In this document: positions 15,014 to 22,892 of the stretch, one piece after another
Layout of the letters: each line of letters starts with the position of its first letter
Position numbering within the stretch: the first letter of the stretch is position 1
NCBI GenBank assembly: GCA_964590945.1
Contig: CAZPXF010000020.1
Location: 1-28,958, forward strand
Direction: 5' to 3'
Origin: CAZPXF01 sp964590945
GTDB taxonomy: Bacteria > Bacillota > Clostridia > Lachnospirales > Lachnospiraceae
DNA length: 28,958 nucleotides
Program-made: the position numbers and the translations under genes
The notes under the pieces: model-generated
Told to the model about the DNA's origin: nothing
The model's database searches: none
The model's input: only the letters and a program-made list of their open reading frames with translations

Positions 15014-16926
15014 CAGAGGATATGTTGCAGAATGAAAAAACAGCGGATGCAAAGATGCCGGATGTATGCGGCAGGCCGGAATATATGCTCAGGCATTATT
15101 TTGGCTATGACAGCTTCCGGGAGGGGCAGAAGCCTTTGGTTGATGCGGTGCTTGAAGGGCGCGATGTGCTTGGGATCATGCCGACGGGCGCCGGGAAATC
15201 CATCTGCTTTCAGATCCCGGCTCTTCTGATGGACGGCATTACACTGGTGATCTCGCCGCTGATCTCTCTTATGAAGGATCAGGTAAGAGCATTGAATCAG
15301 GCCGGGATCCATGCGGCGTTTTTAAACAGCTCCCTGAGCGTTTTGCAGTACCGGAAAGCGCTTTTGCTTGCGGAGCGCGGCCGGTACAAGATCATCTATG
15401 TGGCTCCGGAACGTCTGGAGACCGAAGGCTTTCTTCAGTTTGCGCTGTCACCGGGGGTAAAGATCAGCTTCGTTGCAGTGGATGAAGCGCATTGTGTATC
15501 CCAATGGGGACAGGATTTCAGACCAGGCTATCTGAAAATACTTGATTTCCTTGAGAAGCTTCCGTATCGTCCGGTATTGGGGGCATATACGGCAACCGCG
15601 ACGGCGGATGTGCGGGACGATATCCTGGATATTCTGAAGCTGCAGGAACCGCTGCTTCTGACAACGGGATTTGACAGGAAGAATTTGTTTTATTCGGTGA
15701 AAAAGCCGGCGGATAAGTTCCGGGAGCTGAAGACATATCTGAGTCAAAAGGTTCGGGAGGATCCGGATGTCAGCGGGATCATCTACTGTCTGACAAGAAA
15801 AAAGGTTGAGGAGGTGTGTTTTCTCCTGCGGCAGGAAGGATATTCGGTGACAAGATACCACGCAGGACTTTCCGACGAGGAGCGGCGGGAGAATCAGGAG
15901 GCCTTTATCAACGACCGGAAACAGATCATGGTGGCGACAAATGCTTTCGGAATGGGGATCGACAAGGCGGATGTCCGGTTTGTCATTCATTATAACATGC
16001 CGAAAAATATGGAAAGCTATTATCAGGAGGCCGGGCGCGCGGGTCGTGACGGCGAGCCGTCGGAATGTATCCTGTATTATGAACCAATGGACGTCCGAAC
16101 CAATCGGTATTTCATTGATAATAATGAGGATAATAAGGAACTGGATGAGTTTACACGGGAGATTGTGAAGCAGAGAGATGAAGAACGGTTGCAGAAGATG
16201 ATATTTTACTGCTTTAAAAATACGTGTCTGCGGCAGTATATTCTGGAGTATTTTGGAGAAAGCGGCCCCGGTTATTGCGGAAATTGTCAGAATTGCCTGA
16301 CCGAATACGAGGATGTAGATATCACAAGGGAGGTAAGGGCGATCCTTTTGTGCATCCGGGAAAACCGGTGGTCGTATGGAACGGCGATGATCATTGATAT
16401 CCTGCGAGGTGCAAAGAATCAGAAGGTCATATCCAGAAAGCTGAATGAGAATTCGCAGTACGGAGCGTTGTCGGATGTGACGGCTCTACGGCTTCGGCAG
16501 GTCATACAGGAGCTTTGTGTGGAAGGCTATCTTACAACGTCGGATGATACATACCCTACGCTAAAGCTGACCGGGCGCGGAGCAAAATTTGCCGGATCCG
16601 GCGGGCGGATCACGATGAAGCTTGCCCGTGAAAGGGCGGATACTGTTGCAGAAAAGGGAAGAAAACAGAAGCCGCGGATCGGGGCGGCAGCCATATTATC
16701 GGAAAACGAGCATCTCCTTTTCGAGCGTCTGCGTGAAGTCCGTAAGGAGATTGCGACAGAAGAGCATGTGCCGCCGTATATGGTCTTTTCTGATAAAACG
16801 CTGGCCGGAATGAGCAGGAACCGCCCGGAAACGCTGGCGGGACTTCGGCTTGTGCCGGGGGTTGGCGATTATAAATTAAAAAAATATGGCAAAAGATTTC
16901 TTCAGGTGATTTGCCAATACCAGTGA
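15010..16926 (+). CDS. recQ: ATP-dependent DNA helicase RecQ
   Basis: This is a 638-residue 3'-5' superfamily 2 DNA helicase for recombination and fork repair. Visible elements are Walker A TGAGKS (59-64), the DEAH box (158-161), VSQWGQDFRPGY, and helicase C motifs FGMGIDKADVRFVIHY and YYQEAGRAGRDG. A zinc site follows with Cys406, Cys423, Cys426 and Cys429, then a winged helix and a C-terminal HRDC domain from about residue 565. TTG 15010 is chosen because GAGGTG (14996-15001) lies 8 bases upstream and the codon overlaps the trmO stop. ATG 14992 (six residues longer) and ATG 15022 are alternatives. A promoter for the next operon lies across the 3' end of this gene. Confidence 0.95.
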   Translation: MTEDMLQNEKTADAKMPDVCGRPEYMLRHYFGYDSFREGQKPLVDAVLEGRDVLGIMPTGAGKSICFQIPALLMDGITLVISPLISLMKDQVRALNQAGIHAAFLNSSLSVLQYRKALLLAERGRYKIIYVAPERLETEGFLQFALSPGVKISFVAVDEAHCVSQWGQDFRPGYLKILDFLEKLPYRPVLGAYTATATADVRDDILDILKLQEPLLLTTGFDRKNLFYSVKKPADKFRELKTYLSQKVREDPDVSGIIYCLTRKKVEEVCFLLRQEGYSVTRYHAGLSDEERRENQEAFINDRKQIMVATNAFGMGIDKADVRFVIHYNMPKNMESYYQEAGRAGRDGEPSECILYYEPMDVRTNRYFIDNNEDNKELDEFTREIVKQRDEERLQKMIFYCFKNTCLRQYILEYFGESGPGYCGNCQNCLTEYEDVDITREVRAILLCIRENRWSYGTAMIIDILRGAKNQKVISRKLNENSQYGALSDVTALRLRQVIQELCVEGYLTTSDDTYPTLKLTGRGAKFAGSGGRITMKLARERADTVAEKGRKQKPRIGAAAILSENEHLLFERLREVRKEIATEEHVPPYMVFSDKTLAGMSRNRPETLAGLRLVPGVGDYKLKKYGKRFLQVICQYQ

Positions 16927-16939
16927 TCGATGGTACAAT
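16911..16939 (+). promoter_or_regulatory. Promoter of the RibU-like / cyclodeaminase / mnmA operon
   Basis: TTGCCA at 16911-16916 and TACAAT at 16934-16939 are spaced by 17 bases. The -35 element lies within the last codons of recQ. The 48-base leader is too short to hold an FMN riboswitch. Confidence 0.65.
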
Positions 16940-16987
16940 AGTTGTCGCGCGGATCAATCCGGCATCAAAATAAAGGAGTTTAGGAAT

Positions 16988-17596
16988 ATGTCGAATAATA
17001 GAATGAATGTGCATAACATGACAGTGATCGCAATGTTGTCTGCGGTTGCATTTATCCTGCAGTTTTTTGAATTCAGCGTACCGCTGATGCCTGCCTTTAT
17101 CAAGCTTGATCTTTCTGATCTCCCGGCTCTCATCGGCGCATATGCGGTCGGACCGGTCGGCGGCGTTGCGATCGCGCTGATCAAGAATGTGATCCATCTT
17201 ACCGTCTCGTCCAGCGGCGGGGTCGGCGAATTGTCGAATTTTATCTTAAATGCAATTTTCGTCCTCCCGGCAGGGATCATTTACCGGAAAAAGAAAACAA
17301 AACGCCGGGCGCTTGTGGGGGCGATTCTGGGAGCCGTATTAATGTCGGTGCTCAGCGTATTTACAAATTACTTTATTATTTATCCGGTATATTATAACTT
17401 TATGCCAAAGGAAACTATCATCGCGGCGTATCAGGTGATCTTTCCGGGTGTGAAGACGATATTGCAATGTCTGATCGTATTCAATCTGCCATTTACTTTT
17501 ATTAAGGCGATGATCAGCGTTGTGATCACATTTTTGGTTTATAAACATATTTCTCCGGTGCTCAAAAAGATCGGGCAAAAGAATCAGGAGTTATAA
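16988..17596 (+). CDS. ECF transporter S component, riboflavin (RibU) type
   Basis: This 202-residue polytopic membrane protein binds a vitamin and works with a shared energising module (EcfA, EcfA', EcfT) encoded elsewhere. About six hydrophobic helices can be drawn. The segment FIKLDLSDLPALIGAYAVGP is a hallmark of RibU riboflavin-binding subunits, and the following IALIKNVIHL helix agrees. GGAG precedes ATG 16988. RibU genes often carry an FMN riboswitch and this one does not, so expression is probably constitutive or controlled otherwise. It is followed after 2 bases by a cyclodeaminase-family gene. Riboflavin is the likely ligand but is not proven. Confidence 0.85.
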   Translation: MSNNRMNVHNMTVIAMLSAVAFILQFFEFSVPLMPAFIKLDLSDLPALIGAYAVGPVGGVAIALIKNVIHLTVSSSGGVGELSNFILNAIFVLPAGIIYRKKKTKRRALVGAILGAVLMSVLSVFTNYFIIYPVYYNFMPKETIIAAYQVIFPGVKTILQCLIVFNLPFTFIKAMISVVITFLVYKHISPVLKKIGQKNQEL

Positions 17597-17598
17597 AA

Positions 17599-18582
17599 AT
17601 GCTGTTATTATCAAAAGAAGACATTCGAAAAGTATTTACAATGAGAGATGCGATCGAAGCGGATAAAAGAGCGTTTCAGCTTGTAGTTGAAGGAAAATGC
17701 GACACGCCGCTTCGCACGAACCTTCTGGCGCCGAAGCATGAAGCGGGATTTCTGTTTATGCCGGCATACTGCGAGGAGATGGATGCGGCGTCCATCAAGA
17801 TCATTACGCAGTTTCCTCACAACATTGAGAAGGGAATCCCAACGTCATCGGCGCAGGTCATCCTTCTTGATGGAAATACGGGATTTATTCTTGCGGTACT
17901 GGATGGCGACTATGTAACGCAGATCCGCACGGGAGCCGCTTCCGGGGCGGCGTTCGATCTGCTGGCAAAAAGGGAATGTAGGATCGGGGCACTGATCGGA
18001 ACGGGCGGACAGGCAGCCGCGCAGCTGGAGGCCATGCTTGCGGCAAGAGAGCTTGAAGAGGTTCGTGTTTATTCGAGGAATCAGGAGCGCACAAGGGCAT
18101 TCGTCCAGCGAATGCAAAAGGAGCTGGAGGCTTATGGGGCGAAGATCATTCCGGCGGGTTCCTCGGATGAAGCCATCGATAACGCAGACCTTGTTATCAC
18201 GGCAACCCCATCGAAAACACCGGTGTTTGACGGGACGAAGATCAAACCGGGGGCAACCATCAGTTGTGTCGGATCCTACCAGTACCACATGCAGGAGCTT
18301 GATCCGGCCGTATTGCCAAGAGCATCCAAAATTTATTTTGACTCGGCGGACGCGGTTCTCTCGGAAGCAGGAGATATTCTCCAGCCGCTCGATCAGGGGA
18401 TCATCACAAAGAATGATTTCACCGGGGATCTTGGCATGGTTGTAAAAGGAGAGCTTGTGGGACGCGAGAATGATGATGAGATCATTGTCTTTAAAACCGT
18501 TGGCGTAGGAACACAGGATCTGGTCGCGGCAAAAGAAATCTACGAAAAGGCTGTAGCGGCAGGTATCGGAACAGAGTGGTAA
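17599..18582 (+). CDS. Ornithine cyclodeaminase / mu-crystallin family protein
   Basis: This 327-residue NAD(P)-dependent protein belongs to the family containing ornithine cyclodeaminase, alanine dehydrogenase (archaeal type) and ketimine reductases. Recognisable parts are the substrate lysine region SIKIITQFPHN, the QIRTGAASGAA block, the Rossmann motif LIGTGGQAAAQ and the acidic FDSADAVLSEAGD segment. The reaction could be cyclisation of ornithine to proline with ammonia release, or reduction of a cyclic imine; sequence alone does not decide. CAGGAG inside the end of the RibU-like gene provides the ribosome binding site for ATG 17599. Co-transcription with a vitamin transporter and mnmA has no obvious metabolic logic. 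Confidence 0.88.
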   Translation: MLLLSKEDIRKVFTMRDAIEADKRAFQLVVEGKCDTPLRTNLLAPKHEAGFLFMPAYCEEMDAASIKIITQFPHNIEKGIPTSSAQVILLDGNTGFILAVLDGDYVTQIRTGAASGAAFDLLAKRECRIGALIGTGGQAAAQLEAMLAARELEEVRVYSRNQERTRAFVQRMQKELEAYGAKIIPAGSSDEAIDNADLVITATPSKTPVFDGTKIKPGATISCVGSYQYHMQELDPAVLPRASKIYFDSADAVLSEAGDILQPLDQGIITKNDFTGDLGMVVKGELVGRENDDEIIVFKTVGVGTQDLVAAKEIYEKAVAAGIGTEW

Positions 18583-18602
18583 AGAGAGCAAGGAGGAGAC
18601 GC

Positions 18603-19691
18603 GTGAAAAGAGCATTGATCGCCATGAGCGGCGGCGTGGATTCATCGGCGGCGGCAGCGCGCATGAAGGAACTGGGTTATGACTGCATGGGCGCAACGAT
18701 GATGTTATATGAAAATGAAACGATCGGGATCAGCAGGCAGAGAACGTGCTGTTCGCTGGATGATGTGGAAGATGCAAGAAATGTGGCGATGCGTCTTGAC
18801 ATACCATATTATGTGATGAATTTCAAGGCGGATTTCAAGGAAAAGGTCATGGATCGTTTTGTGCAGTCCTACCTGGCCGGGTGTACGCCGAACCCCTGCA
18901 TTGACTGCAACCGTTATCTGAAATTTGAGCAGTTGTTTCACCGCGCGCAGGAGCTGGGATGTGATGTGATCGTGACAGGGCATTATGCACGGATCGGATA
19001 TGATGATGAGCGGGGACGCTATACACTGCGAAAAGCTGCGGATCTTTCCAGGGATCAGAGCTATGTGCTCTACAGTCTGACACAGGAGCAGCTTGCGCAT
19101 ACGTGCCTGCCGCTTGGAGAGTACACAAAAAAAGAGGTTCGCGAGTACGCGGAAAAATATGGCCTTATCAACGCGCGGAAGCGCGACAGTCAGGATATCT
19201 GCTTTGTGCCGGATGGGGATTATGCCGGATTTATTGAGCGATACTGCGGAAGAAAATGCGGCGAGGGCAATTTTGTTGACAGAGAAGGAAATATCATCGG
19301 CCCGCATAAAGGAATCTGCCATTATACGATCGGGCAGAGAAAGGGACTTGGCATTGCGGCGGCAGCTCCGCTCTATGTCAATGAGATCCGCCCGGACACC
19401 AACGAGGTTGTCCTTGGCTCCAATGACGAGCTCTTCAGCCGTGACCTGACGGCGGATGAATTTAACTGGCTTTCCATCGAACCGCCAAAGCCGGACTGTC
19501 CGCTTCGGTGCAGCGCGCGAATCCGCTACCGCCATAAGGAGCAGTCGGCTGCGGTCGTGCGCCGGAAGGATGGACGCGTTGAGGTGCGGTTTGATGAACC
19601 GCAGCGTGCGATCACGAAAGGGCAGGCGGTCGTGCTGTATGACGGCGAATATGTCCTTGGCGGAGGTACAATATCAGAAGTTCATATATAA
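18603..19691 (+). CDS. mnmA: tRNA-specific 2-thiouridylase MnmA
   Basis: MnmA adenylates and thiolates U34 of Lys, Glu and Gln tRNAs, using sulfur relayed from a cysteine desulfurase. The 362-residue protein has the PP-loop SGGVDSS (9-15), a catalytic cysteine at Cys102 in CTPNPCIDCN and the second cysteine at Cys200 in DSQDICFVP, close to E. coli Cys102 and Cys199. Cys99 is an extra cysteine three residues before the catalytic one. The C-terminal beta-barrels follow from about residue 285. The start is GTG 18603, six bases after AGGAGG (18591-18596). It is the last gene of the operon before the preQ1 promoter. Confidence 0.95.
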   Translation: MKRALIAMSGGVDSSAAAARMKELGYDCMGATMMLYENETIGISRQRTCCSLDDVEDARNVAMRLDIPYYVMNFKADFKEKVMDRFVQSYLAGCTPNPCIDCNRYLKFEQLFHRAQELGCDVIVTGHYARIGYDDERGRYTLRKAADLSRDQSYVLYSLTQEQLAHTCLPLGEYTKKEVREYAEKYGLINARKRDSQDICFVPDGDYAGFIERYCGRKCGEGNFVDREGNIIGPHKGICHYTIGQRKGLGIAAAAPLYVNEIRPDTNEVVLGSNDELFSRDLTADEFNWLSIEPPKPDCPLRCSARIRYRHKEQSAAVVRRKDGRVEVRFDEPQRAITKGQAVVLYDGEYVLGGGTISEVHI

Positions 19692-19753
19692 TTTTGGCCA
19701 TACTTGATTGTAAAAACAGGTTGTCAAATGCGGAGTTTCAGGGAAAGAATCTA

Positions 19754-19782
19754 TTGACACTCTGCTTCTGGATGTTTACAAT
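19754..19782 (+). promoter_or_regulatory. Promoter of the preQ1 operon
   Basis: A perfect TTGACA (19754-19759) and TACAAT (19777-19782) are spaced by 17 bases. Transcription should start near 19790, just upstream of the riboswitch. Confidence 0.8.
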
Positions 19783-19793
19783 AGAAAAAGATG

Positions 19794-19832
19794 AGACAGT
19801 TCGTTTGTACCATCCTGTCTATAAACAAAACC
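19794..19832 (+). promoter_or_regulatory. PreQ1-I riboswitch aptamer
   Basis: Stem P1 is AGACAG (19794-19799) with CTGTCT (19815-19820). It is followed by the loop TTC, a P2 strand GTTT (19803-19806) and TACC. The A-rich tail 19821-19830 ends in AAAC (19828-19831), which can pair with GTTT to form the H-type pseudoknot. Layout and tail match known preQ1-I switches of B. subtilis and Thermoanaerobacter. It sits at the start of the transcript for preQ1 synthesis genes. The unpaired bases before the P1 3' strand are slightly longer than usual. Confidence 0.85.
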
Positions 19833-19864
19833 AGGGCTTCTTTTTTATGTATGGATTACGTATG

Positions 19865-19893
19865 AGGGCGCCTGACGGGCGTTCTTTTTTATT
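19865..19893 (+). terminator. Riboswitch-controlled intrinsic terminator before queD
   Basis: AGGGCGCC (19865-19872) pairs with GGCGTTCT (19878-19885), with two G-U pairs, around a 5-base loop, followed by six T residues (19885-19890). CAGGGC (19832-19837), directly after the aptamer, can pair with GCGCCTG (19868-19874) with one bulge, giving an antiterminator. Ligand binding would favour the terminator; this mechanism is inferred. Confidence 0.75.
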
Positions 19894-19913
19894 GCGGCGC
19901 AGGGAGGGAAAAG

Positions 19914-20351
19914 ATGTATTATATTACCACGGAAGCCAGCTTTGACGCGGCGCATTTCCTGAAAAACTACAAAGGGAAATGCCGGAATATTCACGGTCAC
20001 CGCTGGAGGATCGTACTCAAAGTGAAAAATACGGATTTGCTTGCCGACAAACAAAATGAAGGTATGGTCACTGACTTTAAAGATCTGAAAAAGGATCTGA
20101 ATGAGGTTGTAGATAAGCTGGATCATACGCTGATCTACGAGAGGGACTCGATGCGGCCGGAACTGGTTCGTATGCTTCGCGAGGAACGTTTTGCACTTAC
20201 CGAGGTTCCGTTTCGCCCGACAGCGGAGAATTTTTCCAGATATTTCTACGACACGATGCAGAAGAAAGGCTATGATGTGGCGGAGGCGGTCGTCTATGAG
20301 ACGCCGAAGAACTGCGCCGCCTATGATGGAGAATCGTTGTATGATATATAA
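19914..20351 (+). CDS. queD: 6-carboxy-5,6,7,8-tetrahydropterin synthase
   Basis: QueD converts 7,8-dihydroneopterin triphosphate to 6-carboxytetrahydropterin, the second step of queuosine precursor synthesis. The 145-residue protein has zinc ligands His14 (DAAHFL), His27 and His29 (IHGHRW). Catalytic Cys23 lies in GKCRNIHGH, with Asp70-His71 in LDHTLIY and a Glu in VYETP. GGGAGG (19902-19907) lies 6 bases before ATG 19914. It is the first gene behind the preQ1 riboswitch and overlaps queE by 11 bases. Confidence 0.95.
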   Translation: MYYITTEASFDAAHFLKNYKGKCRNIHGHRWRIVLKVKNTDLLADKQNEGMVTDFKDLKKDLNEVVDKLDHTLIYERDSMRPELVRMLREERFALTEVPFRPTAENFSRYFYDTMQKKGYDVAEAVVYETPKNCAAYDGESLYDI

Positions 20352-21006
20352 AGTAGTTGAGCATTTCATCAGCATCAACGGCGAGGGCTGCCGGGCGGGA
20401 CAGCTTGCGCTCTTTATCCGCATGAAGGGGTGCAATCTGCATTGTACTTATTGCGACACCAAATGGGCGAATGAAGCGAATGCGCCTGCGGTGGATATGA
20501 CATTGGATGAGATTGTGGCGCTGGTGCAGAATTCCGGGGTGGAAAATGTCACACTGACCGGAGGGGAACCGCTTCTTCGGGAAGGGATGCCGGAGCTTTT
20601 GAGGCGGCTTTCGGGAATTCCGGGGATTTCCATAGAAATAGAGACGAACGGAAGCGTTGATCTTGCGCCGTATGCGGACATTGCGGAGAATATCCTGTTT
20701 ACGATGGACTATAAGCTTGCCTGCAGCGGGATGGAAGAACAGATGCATCTTCCGAATTTTGACGCCTTAAGAGAAAAGGATACGGTGAAATTCGTCGTTG
20801 GGAGCCGGGAAGATCTGTTGCGTGCCAGGGAGATCATCGGGCAATACGGACTCATAGGAAGAGTACATATTTACCTCAGCCCTGTATTTGGCAGCATCGA
20901 TCCAAAGGAAATGGTTGATTTTATGGTGGAGTATCGTTTCAATAAAGTGAATCTGCAGCTTCAACTGCACAAATTTATCTGGGATCCGGATCAGAGAGGC
21001 GTCTAG
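20341..21006 (+). CDS. queE: 7-carboxy-7-deazaguanine synthase (radical SAM)
   Basis: QueE is a radical S-adenosylmethionine enzyme that contracts 6-carboxytetrahydropterin to 7-carboxy-7-deazaguanine. The 221-residue protein has the cluster motif C-x3-C-x2-C at Cys31, Cys35 and Cys38 (CNLHCTYC), an N-terminal INGEG motif and TLTGGEPL for SAM binding. ATG 20341 overlaps the queD stop and has GGAGAA inside queD as its ribosome binding site. Length and motifs match the standard short QueE class, so no subfamily oddity is seen. Confidence 0.95.
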   Translation: MIYKVVEHFISINGEGCRAGQLALFIRMKGCNLHCTYCDTKWANEANAPAVDMTLDEIVALVQNSGVENVTLTGGEPLLREGMPELLRRLSGIPGISIEIETNGSVDLAPYADIAENILFTMDYKLACSGMEEQMHLPNFDALREKDTVKFVVGSREDLLRAREIIGQYGLIGRVHIYLSPVFGSIDPKEMVDFMVEYRFNKVNLQLQLHKFIWDPDQRGV

Positions 21007-21038
21007 GATACCAGAGACAGAAATAGAGGAATAATGAT

Positions 21039-21608
21039 ATGATTGATACAGAAGCAATTAAGGAACATATCCGTGGAATACTGATCGCACTTGGGGATGA
21101 TCCTGACAGAGAAGGGCTTGTGGAGACCCCGGATCGTGTGGCGCGGATGTATGAGGAAGTATTTGAAGGCATGAATTATACGAATGAGGAGATCGCGCAG
21201 ATGTTCAGCAAGACCTTTGACCAGCCAGGCGGCAGCGAATCCGATATGGTTGTGGTGAAGGATATCGAGGTATTCAGCTATTGCGAGCATCATATGGCGC
21301 TGATGTATGATATGCGGGTCTCTGTGGCTTATCTGCCGAAGGGGAAGGTGATCGGACTCAGCAAGATTGCCCGTATTGCGGAGATGGCGGCCAAACGGCT
21401 GCAGCTTCAGGAGCGCATCGGAAGCGATATTGCAGAGATCATGACGATGGCGACCGGAAGCGAGGATGTGGCAGTGTTTATTGAAGGGTGTCACAGTTGT
21501 ATGACTGCGCGCGGAATCAAAAATACGCCGGCGAAGACATATACATCGACGCTGCGGGGCAGATTCCGTACGGATCATGACCTGTATCTGCGGGCGCAGG
21601 GCGCATAG
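21039..21608 (+). CDS. folE: GTP cyclohydrolase I (FolE type)
   Basis: This enzyme opens GTP to 7,8-dihydroneopterin triphosphate, the common precursor of folate and queuosine. The 189-residue protein carries the zinc ligands Cys82 and His85 (YCEHH) and Cys154 (CHSCMTARG), with the substrate-binding LSKIARI segment. GAGGA precedes ATG 21039. Its place between queE and queC means the preQ1 riboswitch also governs this GTP-consuming step; folate synthesis may rely on it or on another copy elsewhere. Confidence 0.95.
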   Translation: MIDTEAIKEHIRGILIALGDDPDREGLVETPDRVARMYEEVFEGMNYTNEEIAQMFSKTFDQPGGSESDMVVVKDIEVFSYCEHHMALMYDMRVSVAYLPKGKVIGLSKIARIAEMAAKRLQLQERIGSDIAEIMTMATGSEDVAVFIEGCHSCMTARGIKNTPAKTYTSTLRGRFRTDHDLYLRAQGA

Positions 21609-21658
21609 CAGAGGGGCAGGCATGGAGAAACCGGACAACCAGAATGTTGGAGGTAGAT

Positions 21659-22345
21659 ATGAAGGTTTTGGTACTTGTCAGCGGCGGCGTGGACAGCACG
21701 ACCTGTCTGGCGATGATGGCAGATAAATATGGAAAGGATCAGGTGACGGCGCTGTCCATGTTTTACGGGCAGAAGCACAATAAGGAGCTGGAGTGTGCGC
21801 GTGCGGTCGCGGAATATTACGGAGTGGAGTATATGGAGCTGGATCTGTCTTTGATCTTCCAGTACAGTAATTGTTCGCTTCTTAGCCATTCCACGGAGGA
21901 AATCCCGCAGGAATCCTATGCAGAACAATTGAAAAAGACGGACGGCGCGCCGGTATCTACGTATGTGCCGTTCCGCAATGGATTATTCTTATCCTGCGCG
22001 GCAAGTGTGGCGCTTTCCAAAGGCTGTAATGTGATCTATTATGGCGCGCACAGCGACGATGCGGCCGGAAATGCCTATCCGGACTGCAGCGATGCGTTTA
22101 ATCAGGCGATGAATCAGGCTGTTTACGAGGGCAGCGGTCATCAGCTTGAGATTCGCGCCCCATTTGTAAATATGACAAAGAAGGATGTTGTCGCAGAGGG
22201 ACTTCGCCTTGGCGTTCCGTACGAACTCACATGGAGCTGCTATGAAGGGCATGAGAAAGCGTGCGGTATCTGTGGAACATGCATTGACAGAAGAAAGGCG
22301 TTCGAGGCCAACGGGGCGATCGACCCGATCCAGTATGAGAGGTAG
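21659..22345 (+). CDS. queC: 7-cyano-7-deazaguanine (preQ0) synthase
   Basis: QueC uses ATP and ammonia to turn 7-carboxy-7-deazaguanine into preQ0. The 228-residue protein has the PP-loop SGGVDST (8-14) and a C-terminal zinc site formed by Cys194, Cys202, Cys205 and Cys208. GGAGG (21649-21653) lies 5 bases before ATG 21659; an upstream TTG at 21644 would include this site in the coding region and is rejected. It is co-transcribed with folE and followed after 5 bases by queF. Confidence 0.95.
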   Translation: MKVLVLVSGGVDSTTCLAMMADKYGKDQVTALSMFYGQKHNKELECARAVAEYYGVEYMELDLSLIFQYSNCSLLSHSTEEIPQESYAEQLKKTDGAPVSTYVPFRNGLFLSCAASVALSKGCNVIYYGAHSDDAAGNAYPDCSDAFNQAMNQAVYEGSGHQLEIRAPFVNMTKKDVVAEGLRLGVPYELTWSCYEGHEKACGICGTCIDRRKAFEANGAIDPIQYER

Positions 22346-22350
22346 CAATT

Positions 22351-22845
22351 ATGAGCAGAAACAGGGAAGAGGGAAAGGATTTATCCCTTTTGGGGAACCA
22401 AAAAGTAAAGTATCCGACGGATTATGCGCCGGAGATGCTGGAGACCTTTGATAATAAACATCCGGATCACGATTATTTTGTAAAATTCAATTGTCCGGAA
22501 TTTACAAGTCTCTGTCCGATCACGGGTCAGCCGGATTTTGCAGCGATCACAATTTCCTACGTACCGGATGTCAGGATGGTGGAGAGTAAATCGCTGAAGC
22601 TGTATCTGTTCAGCTTCCGCAATCATGGCGATTTCCATGAGGACTGTGTGAATATCATTATGGAGGATCTGATTCGGCTGATGGATCCGAAATATATCGA
22701 AGTGTGGGGGAAATTCACCCCGCGAGGGGGTATTTCTATTGATCCGTACTGTAACTATGGCCGGCCTGGCACGCGATGGGAGCAGGTCGCGTGGGACAGA
22801 CTGGCAAATCATGACCTGTATCCGGAGAAGATCGATAATCGATAA
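22351..22845 (+). CDS. queF: NADPH-dependent 7-cyano-7-deazaguanine reductase
   Basis: QueF reduces the nitrile of preQ0 to the aminomethyl group of preQ1, the only known nitrile reductase chemistry in tRNA modification. The 164-residue protein is the short unimodular (B. subtilis-like) type. Cys55, which forms the thioimide, lies in LCPITGQPDF with Asp62. The substrate-binding E-S-K-S-L-K-L segment begins at 78, and His96-Glu97 are present, the same numbering as in B. subtilis. ATG 22351 follows queC directly. With QueF the operon makes complete preQ1, the ligand of its own riboswitch; Tgt, QueA and QueG are not nearby. Confidence 0.95.
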   Translation: MSRNREEGKDLSLLGNQKVKYPTDYAPEMLETFDNKHPDHDYFVKFNCPEFTSLCPITGQPDFAAITISYVPDVRMVESKSLKLYLFSFRNHGDFHEDCVNIIMEDLIRLMDPKYIEVWGKFTPRGGISIDPYCNYGRPGTRWEQVAWDRLANHDLYPEKIDNR

Positions 22846-22892
22846 GAAATCCCGCAGATCATAAAACAGAGCATTTTGAAAGGGGAATTTTT

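Noticed and set aside
16940..16987. FMN riboswitch upstream of the RibU-like gene
   Set aside because: Only 48 bases lie between the promoter and the start codon, far too short, and no conserved FMN-aptamer segments are present.
17845..18696. A 283-codon minus-strand open frame opposite the cyclodeaminase-family gene
   Set aside because: It spans the junction of two good plus-strand genes and matches no protein pattern.
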